Shown one piece after another: positions 6,164-16,967 of a stretch of DNA of 64,000 nt. Position 1 is the stretch's first letter; each line of letters opens with the position of its first letter. The notes beneath the pieces were generated by a model. That model worked only from the letters and a program-made list of their open reading frames with translations, searched no databases and was not told the DNA's origin. Made by a program: the position numbers and the translations under genes. Location: NCBI RefSeq assembly GCF_009725165.1, contig NZ_WNZW01000002.1, positions 372,001 to 436,000 of the forward strand, written 5' to 3'. Source of the stretch: Paenibacillus woosongensis (GTDB lineage Bacteria; Bacillota; Bacilli; Paenibacillales; Paenibacillaceae).

Positions 6164-9100
6164 TTACAGGACCGGCATCGCTTGAGACGAGAAGTTAATC
6201 GTCTCGAGCATGTTAAGCAGCGCGCGTACCGTATCCAGCGAGGTCATGCAGACGATACCGTTCTCGACCGCTTCCCGGCGAATGCGGAAGCCATCACGCT
6301 CCGGCTCTTTGCCTTTGGTCAGCGTATTGATGACGAAATGAGCTTCCCCGTTGCGGATCAGATCCAGAATGTTCGGGGACCCTTCGCTTAGTTTATTAAC
6401 CGTTGTAACATGGATATTGGCTTCCTGTAACGCAGCGGCCGTACCGCCCGTCGCCAGTATTTTGTAGCCCAGTTTCGAGAAGCCCCGAAGGATTTCCACG
6501 GCCTCCTCTTTATCTTTATCCGCGATTGTCGCAATAATTGCACCTGTGGTTGGAATTTTCATGCCTGCGCCGACAAGCCCTTTATACAGCGCTTTGGCAT
6601 ATTGCGGATCGCGTCCCATAACCTCGCCCGTCGATTTCATTTCAGGACCCAGCGTCGGCTCCACGCGGCGAAGCTTCGCGAAAGAGAAGACTGGAACCTT
6701 AACGGACACGTATTCGGCCTCAGGCCATAGTCCGTCTGTATATCCAAGATCCTTCAGCTTGGAGCCAAGAATACACTGTGTAGCGACATTGGCCATCGGA
6801 ATGTTCGTCACTTTGCTCAAGAACGGAACCGTCCGGGAAGAACGAGGATTGACCTCGATCACGTAAACCTCGTTGTTGTAAATAACAAACTGGATGTTAA
6901 CGAGACCCACCGTTTTCAGTTCACGAGCAATTTTAATCGTGATGTCAGCAATTTTGCTCTTCAATTCGTCAGATACATGCTGCGGCGGATATACCGCGAT
7001 GGAGTCTCCAGAGTGCACGCCCGCTCTCTCGATATGCTCCATGATCCCCGGAATGAGCACCGTCTCGCCGTCGCAGATCGCGTCGACCTCGACCTCTTTG
7101 CCCAGCATGTAACGGTCGATAAGCACCGGATGCTGCGGATTGATGTTGACGGCCTCCTCCATATATTTCAGCAGTTCTTGGTCAGAGTATACGATTTCCA
7201 TGGCGCGTCCGCCGAGCACGTAGGATGGGCGGACAAGTACTGGATAGCCTAGCGATTGCGCCGTCCCCACGGCTTCATCGACAGAGGTTACCGTGCTGCC
7301 TTTCGGCTGGGCGATTTGCAGTCTGGACAGCAGCGCCTCGAACTTCTTCCGGTCCTCTGCCTCATCAATGCTCTCCAGCGATGTACCAATGATGCGCACG
7401 CCTGCCTTCTGCAGCGGCGCTGCCAGGTTAATCGCCGTTTGGCCTCCGAACTGGACGATGACGCCAACCGGCTTCTCCTCTTCAATAACGTTCATCACAT
7501 CCTCGAAGAAGAGCGGCTCGAAATAGAGTCGGTCAGACGTGTTAAAGTCTGTCGATACCGTCTCTGGATTGTTGTTAATAATGACCGCTTCATACCCAGC
7601 CTTCTGAATCGCCCAGACGGCATGCACTGTGGAGTAGTCGAATTCGATGCCTTGGCCGATCCGGATCGGTCCGGAGCCAAGCACAACGATTTTTTCTTTC
7701 TTCGTCTGCACAACTTCGTTCTCGGTCTCGTAAGTAGAGTAATAATATGGAGTGGATGCTTCAAACTCCGCTGCGCAGGTGTCTACCATTTTGTATACCG
7801 GGCGCAGGTTGTGCTCTTTGCGGAAGTGAGTCACGCTCTCTTCCGTCAAATGCGTTCCCCCTGGCTGGCCCGCCGCCCGCAGCTCAGCGATGGCCCGGTC
7901 TGTAAAGCCAAGGCGTTTAGCCTCATATAGCGTTTCGTAGGTCAACGATGGCTCGGATGCAATCTTGTGCTCGAATTGCACGAGGCGCTCGATTTTATCC
8001 AGGAACCACCAGTCGATTTTCGTTAAATCTTGAATTTGCTGCAGCCTGTAGCCGCGGCGGAACGCTTCGGCAACCAGGAACAGCCTTTCGTCATCGGCCT
8101 GAACGAGCCGCTGATCGAGCGTCTCTTGGCTCAGTTGTTCCGTGCCTTTCAAGTACAAGCGGTGCGTGCCGATTTCCAGGGAGCGAACGGCTTTATGGAT
8201 CGATTCTTCAAATGTCCGGCCGATTGCCATAACTTCGCCTGTCGCCTTCATTTGCGTTCCCAGCTTGCGATTCGCATGAATGAATTTATCGAACGGCCAG
8301 CGCGGAATTTTGCTGACGATATAGTCGAGCGTCGGCTCGAAGCAAGCGTAAGTCTGCCCTGTAACCGGGTTGACGATTTCGTCCAGAGTGTAGCCGAGCG
8401 CAATTTTAGCGGCCATTTTTGCAATCGGGTAGCCCGTTGCCTTGGAAGCCAGAGCGGAAGAGCGGCTGACACGGGGGTTAACCTCGATAACATAATATTG
8501 GAAGCTTTGGGGATCAAGCGCGAACTGTACGTTACATCCGCCTTCGATGTTCAATGCGCGGATGATTTTAAGCGATGCGGAGCGCAGCATTTGATACTCG
8601 CGATCCGACAGAGTCTGGCTTGGAGCCAGAACGATGCTGTCGCCGGTATGTACGCCGACAGGATCAAAGTTCTCCATATTACATACGACGATGCAGTTAT
8701 CGTTAGCGTCGCGCATAACCTCGTATTCGATTTCCTTCATGCCGGCGATCGATTTCTCAATCAGGCATTGCCCGATCGGGCTGTAGCGGATCCCGGATGC
8801 AACCGTCTCCTTAAGCTCTGCTTCCGTCGCGCAAATTCCGCCGCCCGTACCGCCAAGCGTATAAGCCGGACGAACGATAACCGGGTAGCCGATCTCATCT
8901 GCGAAGCGCAGCGCCTCTTCAACCGTTGTGATGATGGTGCTTTCCGGAACCGGCTGCTCCAGCTCACGCATCAGTTCACGGAACAGATCGCGGTCCTCCG
9001 CTTTCTCGATCGATGTAAGCTGCGTACCAAGCAGCTTCACGTTCTCCTGCTCGAGAACTCCCGCACGGGCGAGTTCAACCGCCATATTCAAGCCGGTCTG

Positions 9101-9376
9101 TCCCCCGAGGGTCGGCAGCAATCCGTCTGGACGCTCCTGACGAATGATCTGGGTAACGAACTCCAGCGTAATCGGTTCGATGTATACTTTATCCGCCATA
9201 TTCGTATCGGTCATGATCGTAGCGGGATTGCTGTTGATAAGGACGACTTCCACGCCTTCTTCCTTCAAGGCTTGGCAAGCCTGGGTACCAGCATAGTCGA
9301 ATTCGGCCGCTTGACCGATCACGATTGGACCGGAACCAATGACGAGAATCTTCTTGAGGTCTTTATTGATCGGCAT
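6164..9376 (-). CDS. carB: Carbamoyl-phosphate synthase large subunit
   Basis: The large subunit makes carbamoyl phosphate from bicarbonate, ATP and ammonia delivered by CarA. At 1070 residues it has the full double-ATP-grasp architecture: carboxyphosphate half (1-400), oligomerisation region (400-550), carbamoyl phosphate half (550-935) and a C-terminal MGS-like regulatory domain (about 935-1070), where UMP or PRPP effectors act in homologues. Both halves show the GSGPI(V/R)IGQ opening motif. The start codon lies 1 base after the carA stop, with a GGGAGAG ribosome site inside carA. As part of the pyr operon it is expected to be under PyrR control. Confidence 0.97.
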   Translation of the reverse strand: MPINKDLKKILVIGSGPIVIGQAAEFDYAGTQACQALKEEGVEVVLINSNPATIMTDTNMADKVYIEPITLEFVTQIIRQERPDGLLPTLGGQTGLNMAVELARAGVLEQENVKLLGTQLTSIEKAEDRDLFRELMRELEQPVPESTIITTVEEALRFADEIGYPVIVRPAYTLGGTGGGICATEAELKETVASGIRYSPIGQCLIEKSIAGMKEIEYEVMRDANDNCIVVCNMENFDPVGVHTGDSIVLAPSQTLSDREYQMLRSASLKIIRALNIEGGCNVQFALDPQSFQYYVIEVNPRVSRSSALASKATGYPIAKMAAKIALGYTLDEIVNPVTGQTYACFEPTLDYIVSKIPRWPFDKFIHANRKLGTQMKATGEVMAIGRTFEESIHKAVRSLEIGTHRLYLKGTEQLSQETLDQRLVQADDERLFLVAEAFRRGYRLQQIQDLTKIDWWFLDKIERLVQFEHKIASEPSLTYETLYEAKRLGFTDRAIAELRAAGQPGGTHLTEESVTHFRKEHNLRPVYKMVDTCAAEFEASTPYYYSTYETENEVVQTKKEKIVVLGSGPIRIGQGIEFDYSTVHAVWAIQKAGYEAVIINNNPETVSTDFNTSDRLYFEPLFFEDVMNVIEEEKPVGVIVQFGGQTAINLAAPLQKAGVRIIGTSLESIDEAEDRKKFEALLSRLQIAQPKGSTVTSVDEAVGTAQSLGYPVLVRPSYVLGGRAMEIVYSDQELLKYMEEAVNINPQHPVLIDRYMLGKEVEVDAICDGETVLIPGIMEHIERAGVHSGDSIAVYPPQHVSDELKSKIADITIKIARELKTVGLVNIQFVIYNNEVYVIEVNPRSSRTVPFLSKVTNIPMANVATQCILGSKLKDLGYTDGLWPEAEYVSVKVPVFSFAKLRRVEPTLGPEMKSTGEVMGRDPQYAKALYKGLVGAGMKIPTTGAIIATIADKDKEEAVEILRGFSKLGYKILATGGTAAALQEANIHVTTVNKLSEGSPNILDLIRNGEAHFVINTLTKGKEPERDGFRIRREAVENGIVCMTSLDTVRALLNMLETINFSSQAMPVL

Positions 9377-9377
9377 A

Positions 9378-10514
9378 TTAAAGCTCTCCCTTCGCAGCGG
9401 CCATGATTTCAGCCTGACGTGATTTTTGCGGATTATTCTGCTTATGTTCTCTGATCATATCCAGGAACTGGTCAAACAAATAATTGTTGTCCTGAGGACC
9501 TGGCGACGCCTCCGGATGATATTGCACTGAGAAAGCCGGATATTTCTTATGTCTGACGCCTTCGATCGTTTTGTCGTTGTTATTGATGTGTGTAATTTCC
9601 AATTCCGTACCGGCAATCGAGGATTCCTTCACCGCGTAGCCGTGATTCTGGGAGGTAATGTAGCATCTTCCCGTAGCGAGCTCCTTAACCGGGTGGTTAC
9701 CGCCGCGATGGCCGAATTTCAGCTTCTCCGTATCTGCCCCGCAGGCCAGGGACAGCAGCTGATGCCCTAAACAGATGCCGAAGATCGGATATTCGCCGAG
9801 CAGCTCAGCGATCATCTTCGCAGCATGAGGCACGTCTTTCGGATCGCCAGGGCCGTTCGACAGCTGAATGCCGTCTGGGTTAAGCCGGCGAATCTCCTCA
9901 GCAGTCGTATTATGCGGTACGATAACCACATCGCAGCCGCGCTTGTTCAACTGGCGCAGGATTCCGTTCTTCGCCCCGAAATCGACAAGTACGATCCGCT
10001 CCTTCGTTCCCGGATTATGGTACAGGAATTTTGTCGAGGTGTTGGCCACTTGATTATGCAGCTCTTCAACCTTCACGTTCGACATCATCGCTTTCAGCTC
10101 CTCTACCGATTTGGCCGAAGTTGTGATGATTCCCTTCATCGTACCGTTCTGGCGAATTTTTCTCGTGAGCATACGCGTATCGATATCTGAAATCCCTGGA
10201 ATGCCGTGCTCTTTAAGTAAGTCGCCCAGACTGTATTCAGCGCGCCAATTGCTCGGAATCGGCTCGTAGCGGCGTACTACGAGTCCATGAATCGCTGGAA
10301 CGAGCGACTCGAAGTCGTCCCTGGAAATGCCGTAGTTGCCGATCAGCGGATAAGTCATCGTCACGATTTGACCATAGTAGGAAGGATCCGATACGACTTC
10401 CTGATAACCTGTAACTCCCGTATTAAAAACGACCTCACCCGTGAATTCGCCCTCTGCCCCGAATGACTTTCCGGTAAACAGCGTGCCGTCCTCCAATAAC
10501 AATCTTGCCTGCAT
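9378..10514 (-). CDS. carA: Carbamoyl-phosphate synthase small (glutaminase) subunit
   Basis: CarA hydrolyses glutamine and channels ammonia to CarB. The 378-residue protein has the CarA N-terminal domain (about 1-140) and a class I glutamine amidotransferase domain (about 170-360). The nucleophile elbow GICLGHQ is near residues 244-250 and the catalytic His-Glu pair is in YHPEASPGP near 328-336. An AAGGAG ribosome site precedes the ATG. It is followed directly by carB, as expected for a heterodimer. Confidence 0.97.
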   Translation of the reverse strand: MQARLLLEDGTLFTGKSFGAEGEFTGEVVFNTGVTGYQEVVSDPSYYGQIVTMTYPLIGNYGISRDDFESLVPAIHGLVVRRYEPIPSNWRAEYSLGDLLKEHGIPGISDIDTRMLTRKIRQNGTMKGIITTSAKSVEELKAMMSNVKVEELHNQVANTSTKFLYHNPGTKERIVLVDFGAKNGILRQLNKRGCDVVIVPHNTTAEEIRRLNPDGIQLSNGPGDPKDVPHAAKMIAELLGEYPIFGICLGHQLLSLACGADTEKLKFGHRGGNHPVKELATGRCYITSQNHGYAVKESSIAGTELEITHINNNDKTIEGVRHKKYPAFSVQYHPEASPGPQDNNYLFDQFLDMIREHKQNNPQKSRQAEIMAAAKGEL

Positions 10515-10600
10515 TTCCCCGCACTCCTTTATGCTCGACTTTTGTATCTATATCAATAATTTATAAAAAAAGTTCTGCCCATGTTGCCGTTTCAATAAAT

Positions 10601-11884
10601 TTATTGTTCCTGCCAGACTACTTTGCCGTTAACGATGGTCGTCACCGGCCAGCCTTTGAGCTTCCATCCGCCAAAAGGAGTATTGCGCCCCTTCGAAGCG
10701 AACGTTTCCGGGTTAACCTCCTGTTCCTTATCGAGATCCACAATCGTCAAATCCCCAGGTGCTCCCGGTGCCAGTCTTCCGGCGGTTAACCCGAATACCC
10801 GGGCCGGATCTTCCGTCATGCGCTGAACAAGCAGGGACAGCTCCCACTTCCCCGTCAAGACGAACTTGGTATACAGGAGTGGAAAAGCCGTTTCGAAACC
10901 GACGATACCAAACGGCGCCAGCTGCATTCCCTTGGCCTTCTCCTCTTCGCTATGCGGAGCATGGTCCGTTACGATCATGTCGATTGTCCCGTCCTCCAGC
11001 GCTTGAATACATGCCTCAACATCCCGTCGGGAACGAAGCGGCGGATTCATTTTCCAGTTCGCATCAAGGCCCGGAATGTCGGTCTCCGCGAGCAGCAGGT
11101 GATGCGGACATACCTCCGCTGTCACGCGGATGCCGATCTCCTTCGCTTGCCGAATCAGGCGGATCGATTGCTCTGTGCTGACGTGGCACACATGATAGTG
11201 TACGCCTGTCGCCTCCGCAAGCAGGATGTCGCGCCCCACGTGAATCGCCTCGGATTCGTTCGGGATGCCTTTCAGGCCATGGCGCTTCGCGAACTCACCC
11301 TCATTGACCGGAGCCCCTTCTACGAGCGAATTGTCCTCGCAGTGAGCGATAATCGGCATGTCCAGCGACTGGGCAAGCGCCATGGCGTCCTTCATCATTT
11401 GCGCGCTTTGTACGCCGACCCCATCATCCGTAAAGCCGATGGCTCCAGCTTCCTTCAGCGCCGCAAAGTCCGTCAGCTCGCGGCCAAGCTCGCTTTTTGT
11501 AATCGCAGCGTAAGGCAGGACGTTGACCAGTCCCGCTGCTTCAGCTTTGCTCTTCACCAGCTCGATCGTTTCCGGGGTGTCGATGACCGGGCGCGTGTTC
11601 GGCATGCAGGCGATCGTCGTAAACCCGCCTTTGGCTGCCGACCTGGAGCCCGTTTCGATCGTTTCTTTATGCTCATAGCCCGGCTCTCGCAAGTGGACAT
11701 GCATATCGATAAAACCCGGCGTTACCAGCTTGCCTCCCGCATCGATCGTCTGATCCGCGGGCTTTGATCCTTCGCTTCCCGCTTCCGCAAGCTTCTCAAT
11801 CACTCCGTCGCTGATATAGATATCCTTTAGCTGAAGCTGGCCGTTTCCGTGCAGTACATTGGCATTCGTAATTTTGAGTAGCAT
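10601..11884 (-). CDS. pyrC: Dihydroorotase
   Basis: This zinc amidohydrolase cyclises N-carbamoyl-aspartate to dihydroorotate. The 427-residue protein is of the long class I bacterial type. The metal-binding HVHLREPG motif is near residues 60-67, and further conserved His and Asp ligands lie in the IAHCED, YHVCHVST and VTDHAPH segments. A GGAGGT ribosome site precedes the ATG. It lies between pyrB and carA, the usual Bacillus order. Confidence 0.97.
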   Translation of the reverse strand: MLLKITNANVLHGNGQLQLKDIYISDGVIEKLAEAGSEGSKPADQTIDAGGKLVTPGFIDMHVHLREPGYEHKETIETGSRSAAKGGFTTIACMPNTRPVIDTPETIELVKSKAEAAGLVNVLPYAAITKSELGRELTDFAALKEAGAIGFTDDGVGVQSAQMMKDAMALAQSLDMPIIAHCEDNSLVEGAPVNEGEFAKRHGLKGIPNESEAIHVGRDILLAEATGVHYHVCHVSTEQSIRLIRQAKEIGIRVTAEVCPHHLLLAETDIPGLDANWKMNPPLRSRRDVEACIQALEDGTIDMIVTDHAPHSEEEKAKGMQLAPFGIVGFETAFPLLYTKFVLTGKWELSLLVQRMTEDPARVFGLTAGRLAPGAPGDLTIVDLDKEQEVNPETFASKGRNTPFGGWKLKGWPVTTIVNGKVVWQEQ

Positions 11885-11963
11885 AACTTACCTCCGCTCA
11901 TTGAATTGCTATATTCCGTGCTAGGTTATTTGTTCTAATAAGCTGTTCAGCCAGTGAGCAACA

Positions 11964-12878
11964 CTAGTGCTTCATCGCCCGTTCCATAACTGCCATTCTG
12001 ATCGGAACCCCATTCTCCATTTGCTTGAAAATGCGGGACTGGTGATGCTCCACGACGCTGTCGTCGATCTCTACGTTCCGGTTCACTGGCGCAGGATGCA
12101 TGATAATCGCGTGCGGGTAGAGATTCCGTGCCCGCTCCTCCGTCATCCCGTAGTTTAGCCGGTATTCTACCGCGGAGTTCATGAACCCTCCTTCATGGCG
12201 CTCCAGTTGTACGCGAAGCATCATGATCACATCGCTGCTCATCGCCTCGTCGATGGACACATAAGGAGCATGGCATTCGAGCTCCGGCGCCTTCATGCTG
12301 TCCGGTGCGCAGAATTTCACCTGCGCTCCTAATTTCTGCAGGGCCCACAAATTCGAGCGTGCTACCCGGCTGTGCTTGATATCGCCGATAATGGATACCT
12401 TGAGTCCTTTCAGTTCGCCAAAATGTTTTCTCATCGTATATACGTCAAGCAGCGCTTGCGTCGGATGCTCATTGTTGCCGTCCCCGGCATTGATGAGCGG
12501 AATCGACACTTTCTCGGCGATCTCTTCCAAGACGCCGATTGGCTTGAGGCGGATAACTCCGGCATCGATGCCCATCGATTCCAGCGTGCGGACCGTATCG
12601 TAGATGGATTCGCCTTTCTCTACGCTGGACGAAGCCGCCGTAAAGTTCATCACTTCGGCTCCCAGGCGTTTCTCAGCCATTTCGAAGGAGAATCGCGTCC
12701 GCGTACTGTTCTCAAAAAACATGTTAGAGATGAAGCGGTCCTTCAAAATCGGAACTACCTTCTCCTTCTGGCTATTCCAGTAAGCGGCCCGGTCAAGAAT
12801 CCAGTTGATTTCTGCACCGCTTAAATGCTTTAATCCCAGCAGACTGCGCTCTTTCAATGCGGAAGCTGTCATCGCCAT
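11964..12878 (-). CDS. pyrB: Aspartate carbamoyltransferase catalytic subunit
   Basis: PyrB condenses carbamoyl phosphate and aspartate, the committed step of pyrimidine synthesis. With the start at 12878 the protein has 304 residues, normal for the catalytic chain. The carbamoyl phosphate motif FFENSTRTRFSFE is near residues 50-62, and HPAPVNRN near 257-264 binds aspartate and phosphate. The frame stays open further upstream into pyrR, but a GGGAGGAG site 7 bases before 12878 and the family length fix this start. The gene begins 1 base after the pyrR stop. No pyrI regulatory chain is present, as in Bacillus. Confidence 0.96.
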   Translation of the reverse strand: MAMTASALKERSLLGLKHLSGAEINWILDRAAYWNSQKEKVVPILKDRFISNMFFENSTRTRFSFEMAEKRLGAEVMNFTAASSSVEKGESIYDTVRTLESMGIDAGVIRLKPIGVLEEIAEKVSIPLINAGDGNNEHPTQALLDVYTMRKHFGELKGLKVSIIGDIKHSRVARSNLWALQKLGAQVKFCAPDSMKAPELECHAPYVSIDEAMSSDVIMMLRVQLERHEGGFMNSAVEYRLNYGMTEERARNLYPHAIIMHPAPVNRNVEIDDSVVEHHQSRIFKQMENGVPIRMAVMERAMKH

Positions 12879-12879
12879 A

Positions 12880-13434
<555 letters not shown>

Positions 13435-13472
13435 CTAAGATGATAAATTCACCTGGTTCCGTGATAGCGCAC

Positions 13473-13504
13473 AAAAAAACTCCTTGCCTGATACAGGCAA
13501 GGAG
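13473..13504 (-). terminator. Attenuator terminator in the pyr leader
   Basis: An 11-bp stem (13480-13490 with 13494-13504) with a 3-nt loop is followed on the minus strand by seven T residues (complement of 13473-13479). It lies 50 bp upstream of pyrR and downstream of the PyrR binding loop, so it is the regulated terminator of the operon. Confidence 0.88.
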
Positions 13505-13650
13505 CCGTTAGCCACAGTAAATGACCATGACTATCTGCGGGCGAGTATCGGGAGATCACCGCGCAGAAAAGCGCAGGTCTCCCCATAACGACCCATTCAC
13601 GTTACCTTGCCAGCCTCACGGGACTGATTTAAAGGTGCTATTGATTTAAG
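13505..13650 (-). promoter_or_regulatory. PyrR-responsive leader RNA (binding loop and antiterminator region)
   Basis: On the minus strand, bases 13625-13612 read AGTCCCGTGAGGCT, which fits the PyrR binding-loop consensus. A strong stem-loop (about 13550-13584) and the terminator at 13473 follow. Known mechanism: with UMP bound, PyrR stabilises the anti-antiterminator and lets the terminator form. Only one such element is seen in the operon, whereas B. subtilis has three. Confidence 0.82.
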
Positions 13651-13653
13651 TGA

Positions 13654-13683
13654 ATTATGACAGAAAGCACCTTATCTTGTCAA
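13654..13683 (-). promoter_or_regulatory. Sigma-A promoter of the pyr operon
   Basis: On the minus strand TTGACA (13683-13678) and CATAAT (13659-13654) are separated by 18 bp, which places the transcript start just upstream of the PyrR binding loop. Further upstream, 13-bp AT-rich direct repeats occur at 13770-13782 and 13790-13802. Confidence 0.75.
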
Positions 13684-13821
13684 GAAGGCAACCTAGAAAA
13701 ATAGGATGAATATTTTGGAACGCGAGATGGATGGAAAAAATGGCCTTGCATACCCCATCGCGTTGTTTTTAATAATTATACATACAAACTAATAATTATA
13801 CAACACTTTATACAATCGCCG

Positions 13822-15096
13822 TTAAAACACGAAAGAAATATCTTCGAGGCGCCGTTTGATTTCCGCAACGACTCTTCGCTCTTCCTCCATTCCATCAGCC
13901 GCAAACGTTACCGAGAAGCGCACAAAAGCGCCGGCCTCATCCCACGGTACCGTCGAAATCAACTTGTGGCGAATTAAATACTGGGAGAATTCCTCCGCTG
14001 ATCCGAAGGCCTCTCCGCCCGCTATCTCCTTAGGTGCCTTTACGTATAGAAAAAAAGAACCCCTAGGCTTACTCGCTTCGAAGCCAAGTTCATTCAGCGC
14101 GCTTACGAGGAGCTCGTGCCGTCTTGAATACTTAGCAGCGATGGCCTCCGTTATTTCCGGCCTGGATAAAGCATAAGCGGCCGCCTTCTGAATCGCGATA
14201 AATTGCCCCGAATCGCAATTGTCCTTTACATCGCTGAACGCTTTGACGATTAGCGGGTTCCCGGCGACGAAGCCGATGCGCCAGCCCGTCATGTTATACG
14301 ACTTGGATAAAGAGTGCAGTTCTACGCCGACTTCTTTGGCCCCCGGAACGGACAGGAAGCTCAACGGCTTCTGCCTGTCGTACGTCAGAGCTGCATAAGG
14401 GGCGTCATGAACGACGATGACATCGTATTTTTTAGCCCAGCAGACAACCTCCGCAAAGAAATCATAACTCGCACATGCACCCGTCGGATTATTCGGATAA
14501 TTTAAATAGAGCAGCTTTGCCCGCTGGGCAACCTCTTCCGGAATTGCTGCAAGAACGGGGAGAAAGCCATTCTCCTCCATGAGCGGTACATGATATACTT
14601 CCCCGCCCAAATATTTCGTATGAGTTCCCAGTACCGGATAACCCGGAACTGTCATAATCGCCACATCCCCCGGGTTGATGAAGCAATATGGCAGCATCGC
14701 CAGGGCCGGCTTGGAGCCGATTGAATGCACGATTTCTGTCGCAGGATCAATGCCCTCCACCCCGAACACATTTCCCAAATATTGTGCCGCAGCTTCCTTG
14801 AACTCAGCTATGCCATTATCGGCATAACCTCTGTTTTCCGGCTTGGCCGCCTCCGCCGCCAGCTTCAGCACGATGGCTTGATCAGCCATTTCGTCGGGCT
14901 CGCCTACGCCCAGATCAATCAATTCTATATCGGGGAATTCTGCCCTGGCAGCAGCTTTTGCCCGTTTGATTTTCTCGAATTTATAGATTGCTGTATCCGT
15001 CCCGTAACCCGCGCCGCCAATTCTCTCTGCAAACTGCCGCTGAATATAAGTGTTTTTATTTGGTTCCGAATTTATTGTTTGTACTGTCATGTTCAT
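13822..15096 (-). CDS. dapL: PLP-dependent aminotransferase, probably LL-diaminopimelate aminotransferase
   Basis: This is a 424-residue class I/II fold-type I aminotransferase. LSKSYNMTGWRIGF near residues 263-276 carries the PLP lysine, NYPNNPTGA near 199-207 binds substrate and cofactor, and the IGSKPALAMLP segment recalls the DapL family. DapL converts tetrahydrodipicolinate and glutamate to LL-diaminopimelate in one step, a precursor of lysine and peptidoglycan. The identification against other aminotransferases is moderate. It has its own long upstream spacer and is not in the B. subtilis version of this neighbourhood, where the ylyB homologue directly precedes pyrR. Confidence 0.7.
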   Translation of the reverse strand: MNMTVQTINSEPNKNTYIQRQFAERIGGAGYGTDTAIYKFEKIKRAKAAARAEFPDIELIDLGVGEPDEMADQAIVLKLAAEAAKPENRGYADNGIAEFKEAAAQYLGNVFGVEGIDPATEIVHSIGSKPALAMLPYCFINPGDVAIMTVPGYPVLGTHTKYLGGEVYHVPLMEENGFLPVLAAIPEEVAQRAKLLYLNYPNNPTGACASYDFFAEVVCWAKKYDVIVVHDAPYAALTYDRQKPLSFLSVPGAKEVGVELHSLSKSYNMTGWRIGFVAGNPLIVKAFSDVKDNCDSGQFIAIQKAAAYALSRPEITEAIAAKYSRRHELLVSALNELGFEASKPRGSFFLYVKAPKEIAGGEAFGSAEEFSQYLIRHKLISTVPWDEAGAFVRFSVTFAADGMEEERRVVAEIKRRLEDISFVF

Positions 15097-15204
15097 CCAT
15101 CTCCTTCATCGGTCTATCGTTATATGATGCTTGAAGCCCACCGGCCATGGAATGGATAAATCGAGCTATCGTTTGCACTTTTATGCTGTATAGGTGAATC
15201 AGAG

Positions 15205-15260
15205 CAAAAAAAACCTCCTGACTAATCTCGGGCCCGAAGCCCGATATCTTGTCAGAAGGT
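15205..15260 (-). terminator. Rho-independent terminator after the rluD-like gene
   Basis: An outer 10-bp stem (15213-15222 with 15251-15260) encloses a GC-rich inner hairpin and is followed on the minus strand by eight T residues. It ends the lspA-rluD transcript. Confidence 0.82.
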
Positions 15261-15316
15261 GTTATTGTATTAAATATTTGTCCAGCCGCTTCTAGCTAGC
15301 CACGTTCGGCGGCAAT

Positions 15317-16264
15317 TTAGCGGCTTCGGAGCGAATGAAGCAAATCCTCCATATCCGCTGGCAGCAGAGCTGTGAATTCCTTATACTCGCCCGTGGAAGG
15401 ATGCACGAATCCAAGAACCGCCGCATGGAGCGCTTGTCCATTGAATTTCGGGCCTTTGCTTCGCCCGTACATTGGATCGCCTACCAACGGATGGCCGATG
15501 AACTTCATATGCACGCGAATTTGGTGAGTTCTCCCGGTCTCCAGCTTCAGCTCCAGCAGCGTGTAATCCCCGAAGCGTTCCATGACGTGAAAATGGGTCA
15601 CCGCATGCTTGCTATTGCGATCAATGACGGTGTACATTTTACGGTCGTGAGGGTCACGTCCGATGGGAGCATCCACGGTGCCCTGATCATGGCTAAGATT
15701 GCCATGAACGACCGCCAAGTACCTCCGTGTCACCGAATGCTCCTTCAGCTGAGCCGCCAGCGAAGCATGGGATTTGTCATTTTTCGCCGCCATGATCAGC
15801 CCTGATGTATCCTTGTCAATCCGATGAACAATCCCCGGGCGCAGCTCGCCATTAATGCCGGACAAATCCTTGCAATGCGCCATCAGCGCATTGACAAGCG
15901 TACCGGAAGAATGCCCGGGAGCAGGATGGACGACCATGCCCCGCGGTTTGTTGACAACGATGACATCGCTGTCTTCATAGTAAATATCCAGCGGGATATC
16001 CTCCGGGACAATTTCTACGGATTCTGCCTCGGGGATAGTCAGCGTAATGCGGTCTCCCGCCGCGAGCTTGTAATTGGTCTTTACAGTTGTACCGTTAACC
16101 AGCACGGCTCCTTCTTCAATCCAAATTTGGATTTGCGTACGCGAGGTATCCTCGCCGAGCTGCTCTTTGACAAATTTATCGACCCGGGCCTTGGCTGCCA
16201 CTTCGTCAATCAGCCATTCCATTTCGTTATCCTCTGCATGTTCGTAAGATGTCAATTCATTCAT
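15317..16264 (-). CDS. RluA/RluD-family pseudouridine synthase (YlyB homologue)
   Basis: This enzyme isomerises uridine to pseudouridine in rRNA. The 315-residue protein has an N-terminal S4 RNA-binding domain (about 25-85) and the RluA catalytic domain. The catalytic Asp is in HRIDKDTSGL near residues 146-155, and GRTHQIRVH near 245-253 is the other family motif. Its start overlaps the lspA stop by 4 bp (ATGA). The lspA-pseudouridine synthase pairing is the same as B. subtilis lspA-ylyB. The exact rRNA target is not visible from the sequence. Confidence 0.92.
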   Translation of the reverse strand: MNELTSYEHAEDNEMEWLIDEVAAKARVDKFVKEQLGEDTSRTQIQIWIEEGAVLVNGTTVKTNYKLAAGDRITLTIPEAESVEIVPEDIPLDIYYEDSDVIVVNKPRGMVVHPAPGHSSGTLVNALMAHCKDLSGINGELRPGIVHRIDKDTSGLIMAAKNDKSHASLAAQLKEHSVTRRYLAVVHGNLSHDQGTVDAPIGRDPHDRKMYTVIDRNSKHAVTHFHVMERFGDYTLLELKLETGRTHQIRVHMKFIGHPLVGDPMYGRSKGPKFNGQALHAAVLGFVHPSTGEYKEFTALLPADMEDLLHSLRSR

Positions 16265-16758
16265 GTCTTATCCTCTTGCTCAGCCACAACAGCCGAGGCC
16301 TGCTTCTCCCGCTTCATTTCCAGGAACGAGTCCAGCACGATCATCCCGAAGCCGATCACAATCGAGGAATCAGCCACGTTAAAAATCGGGAACGTATAGC
16401 TGCCGAAATTGAACTGCAGGAAATCAACAACTTCCCCGGTGAGCAGCCGATCCAGGAAATTGCCCAGCGTTCCGCCTAAAACGAGCGAAAGCGCGACAGG
16501 CAGCAATTTGTTGGAGGACTTTTTCACTTTTTGCAAATACCAAATAACGCCGATTACGACGATGACCGTGAATATGATAAAAAACCAGCGCTGGTTCTCC
16601 AAAATTCCAAAAGCCGCGCCACGGTTGCGATGCGAAGTGATCAGAAAGAAGTCTCCGATAATGGGAATTTGCTCCCCAATGGCCATACGCGTAGCTATCA
16701 AATACTTCGTACCCTGATCGACCAGGAAAATAATTAACGCTATCAAAAAATATATCAT
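16261..16758 (-). CDS. lspA: Lipoprotein signal peptidase (signal peptidase II)
   Basis: LspA is a membrane aspartyl protease that removes signal peptides from diacylglyceryl-prolipoproteins such as OppA in this window. The 165-residue protein has four predicted membrane helices, the NRGAAFG motif near residue 46-52 and catalytic Asps in NFLDR and in FNVADSS near the C-terminal third. A CGAGGTGA ribosome site precedes the ATG. The C-terminal tail is charged and slightly long. Confidence 0.95.
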   Translation of the reverse strand: MIYFLIALIIFLVDQGTKYLIATRMAIGEQIPIIGDFFLITSHRNRGAAFGILENQRWFFIIFTVIVVIGVIWYLQKVKKSSNKLLPVALSLVLGGTLGNFLDRLLTGEVVDFLQFNFGSYTFPIFNVADSSIVIGFGMIVLDSFLEMKREKQASAVVAEQEDKT

Positions 16759-16967
16759 GCGGCAAAGTCACCTCGTTTTTCATTTCCCCCGCATCAGCCG
16801 GCGGTAGGATTAACCACATGCAAGCCCTGTATATTGTAGCACAGCAGGAATTAAGTCGTCCATGTAAGATAGTATTTTCCGTAGGTAAATCGTCGTACTT
16901 TGACGCAAAATAAAGCTATGAACAATGCCCATGCGACTATCCGGGCCGAAAGGAGACCTGACCTTAT

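Noticed and set aside
8030-9406. A 458-residue plus-strand open frame
   Set aside because: It is antisense to carB, which is unmistakable on the minus strand; the frame is open through codon bias only.
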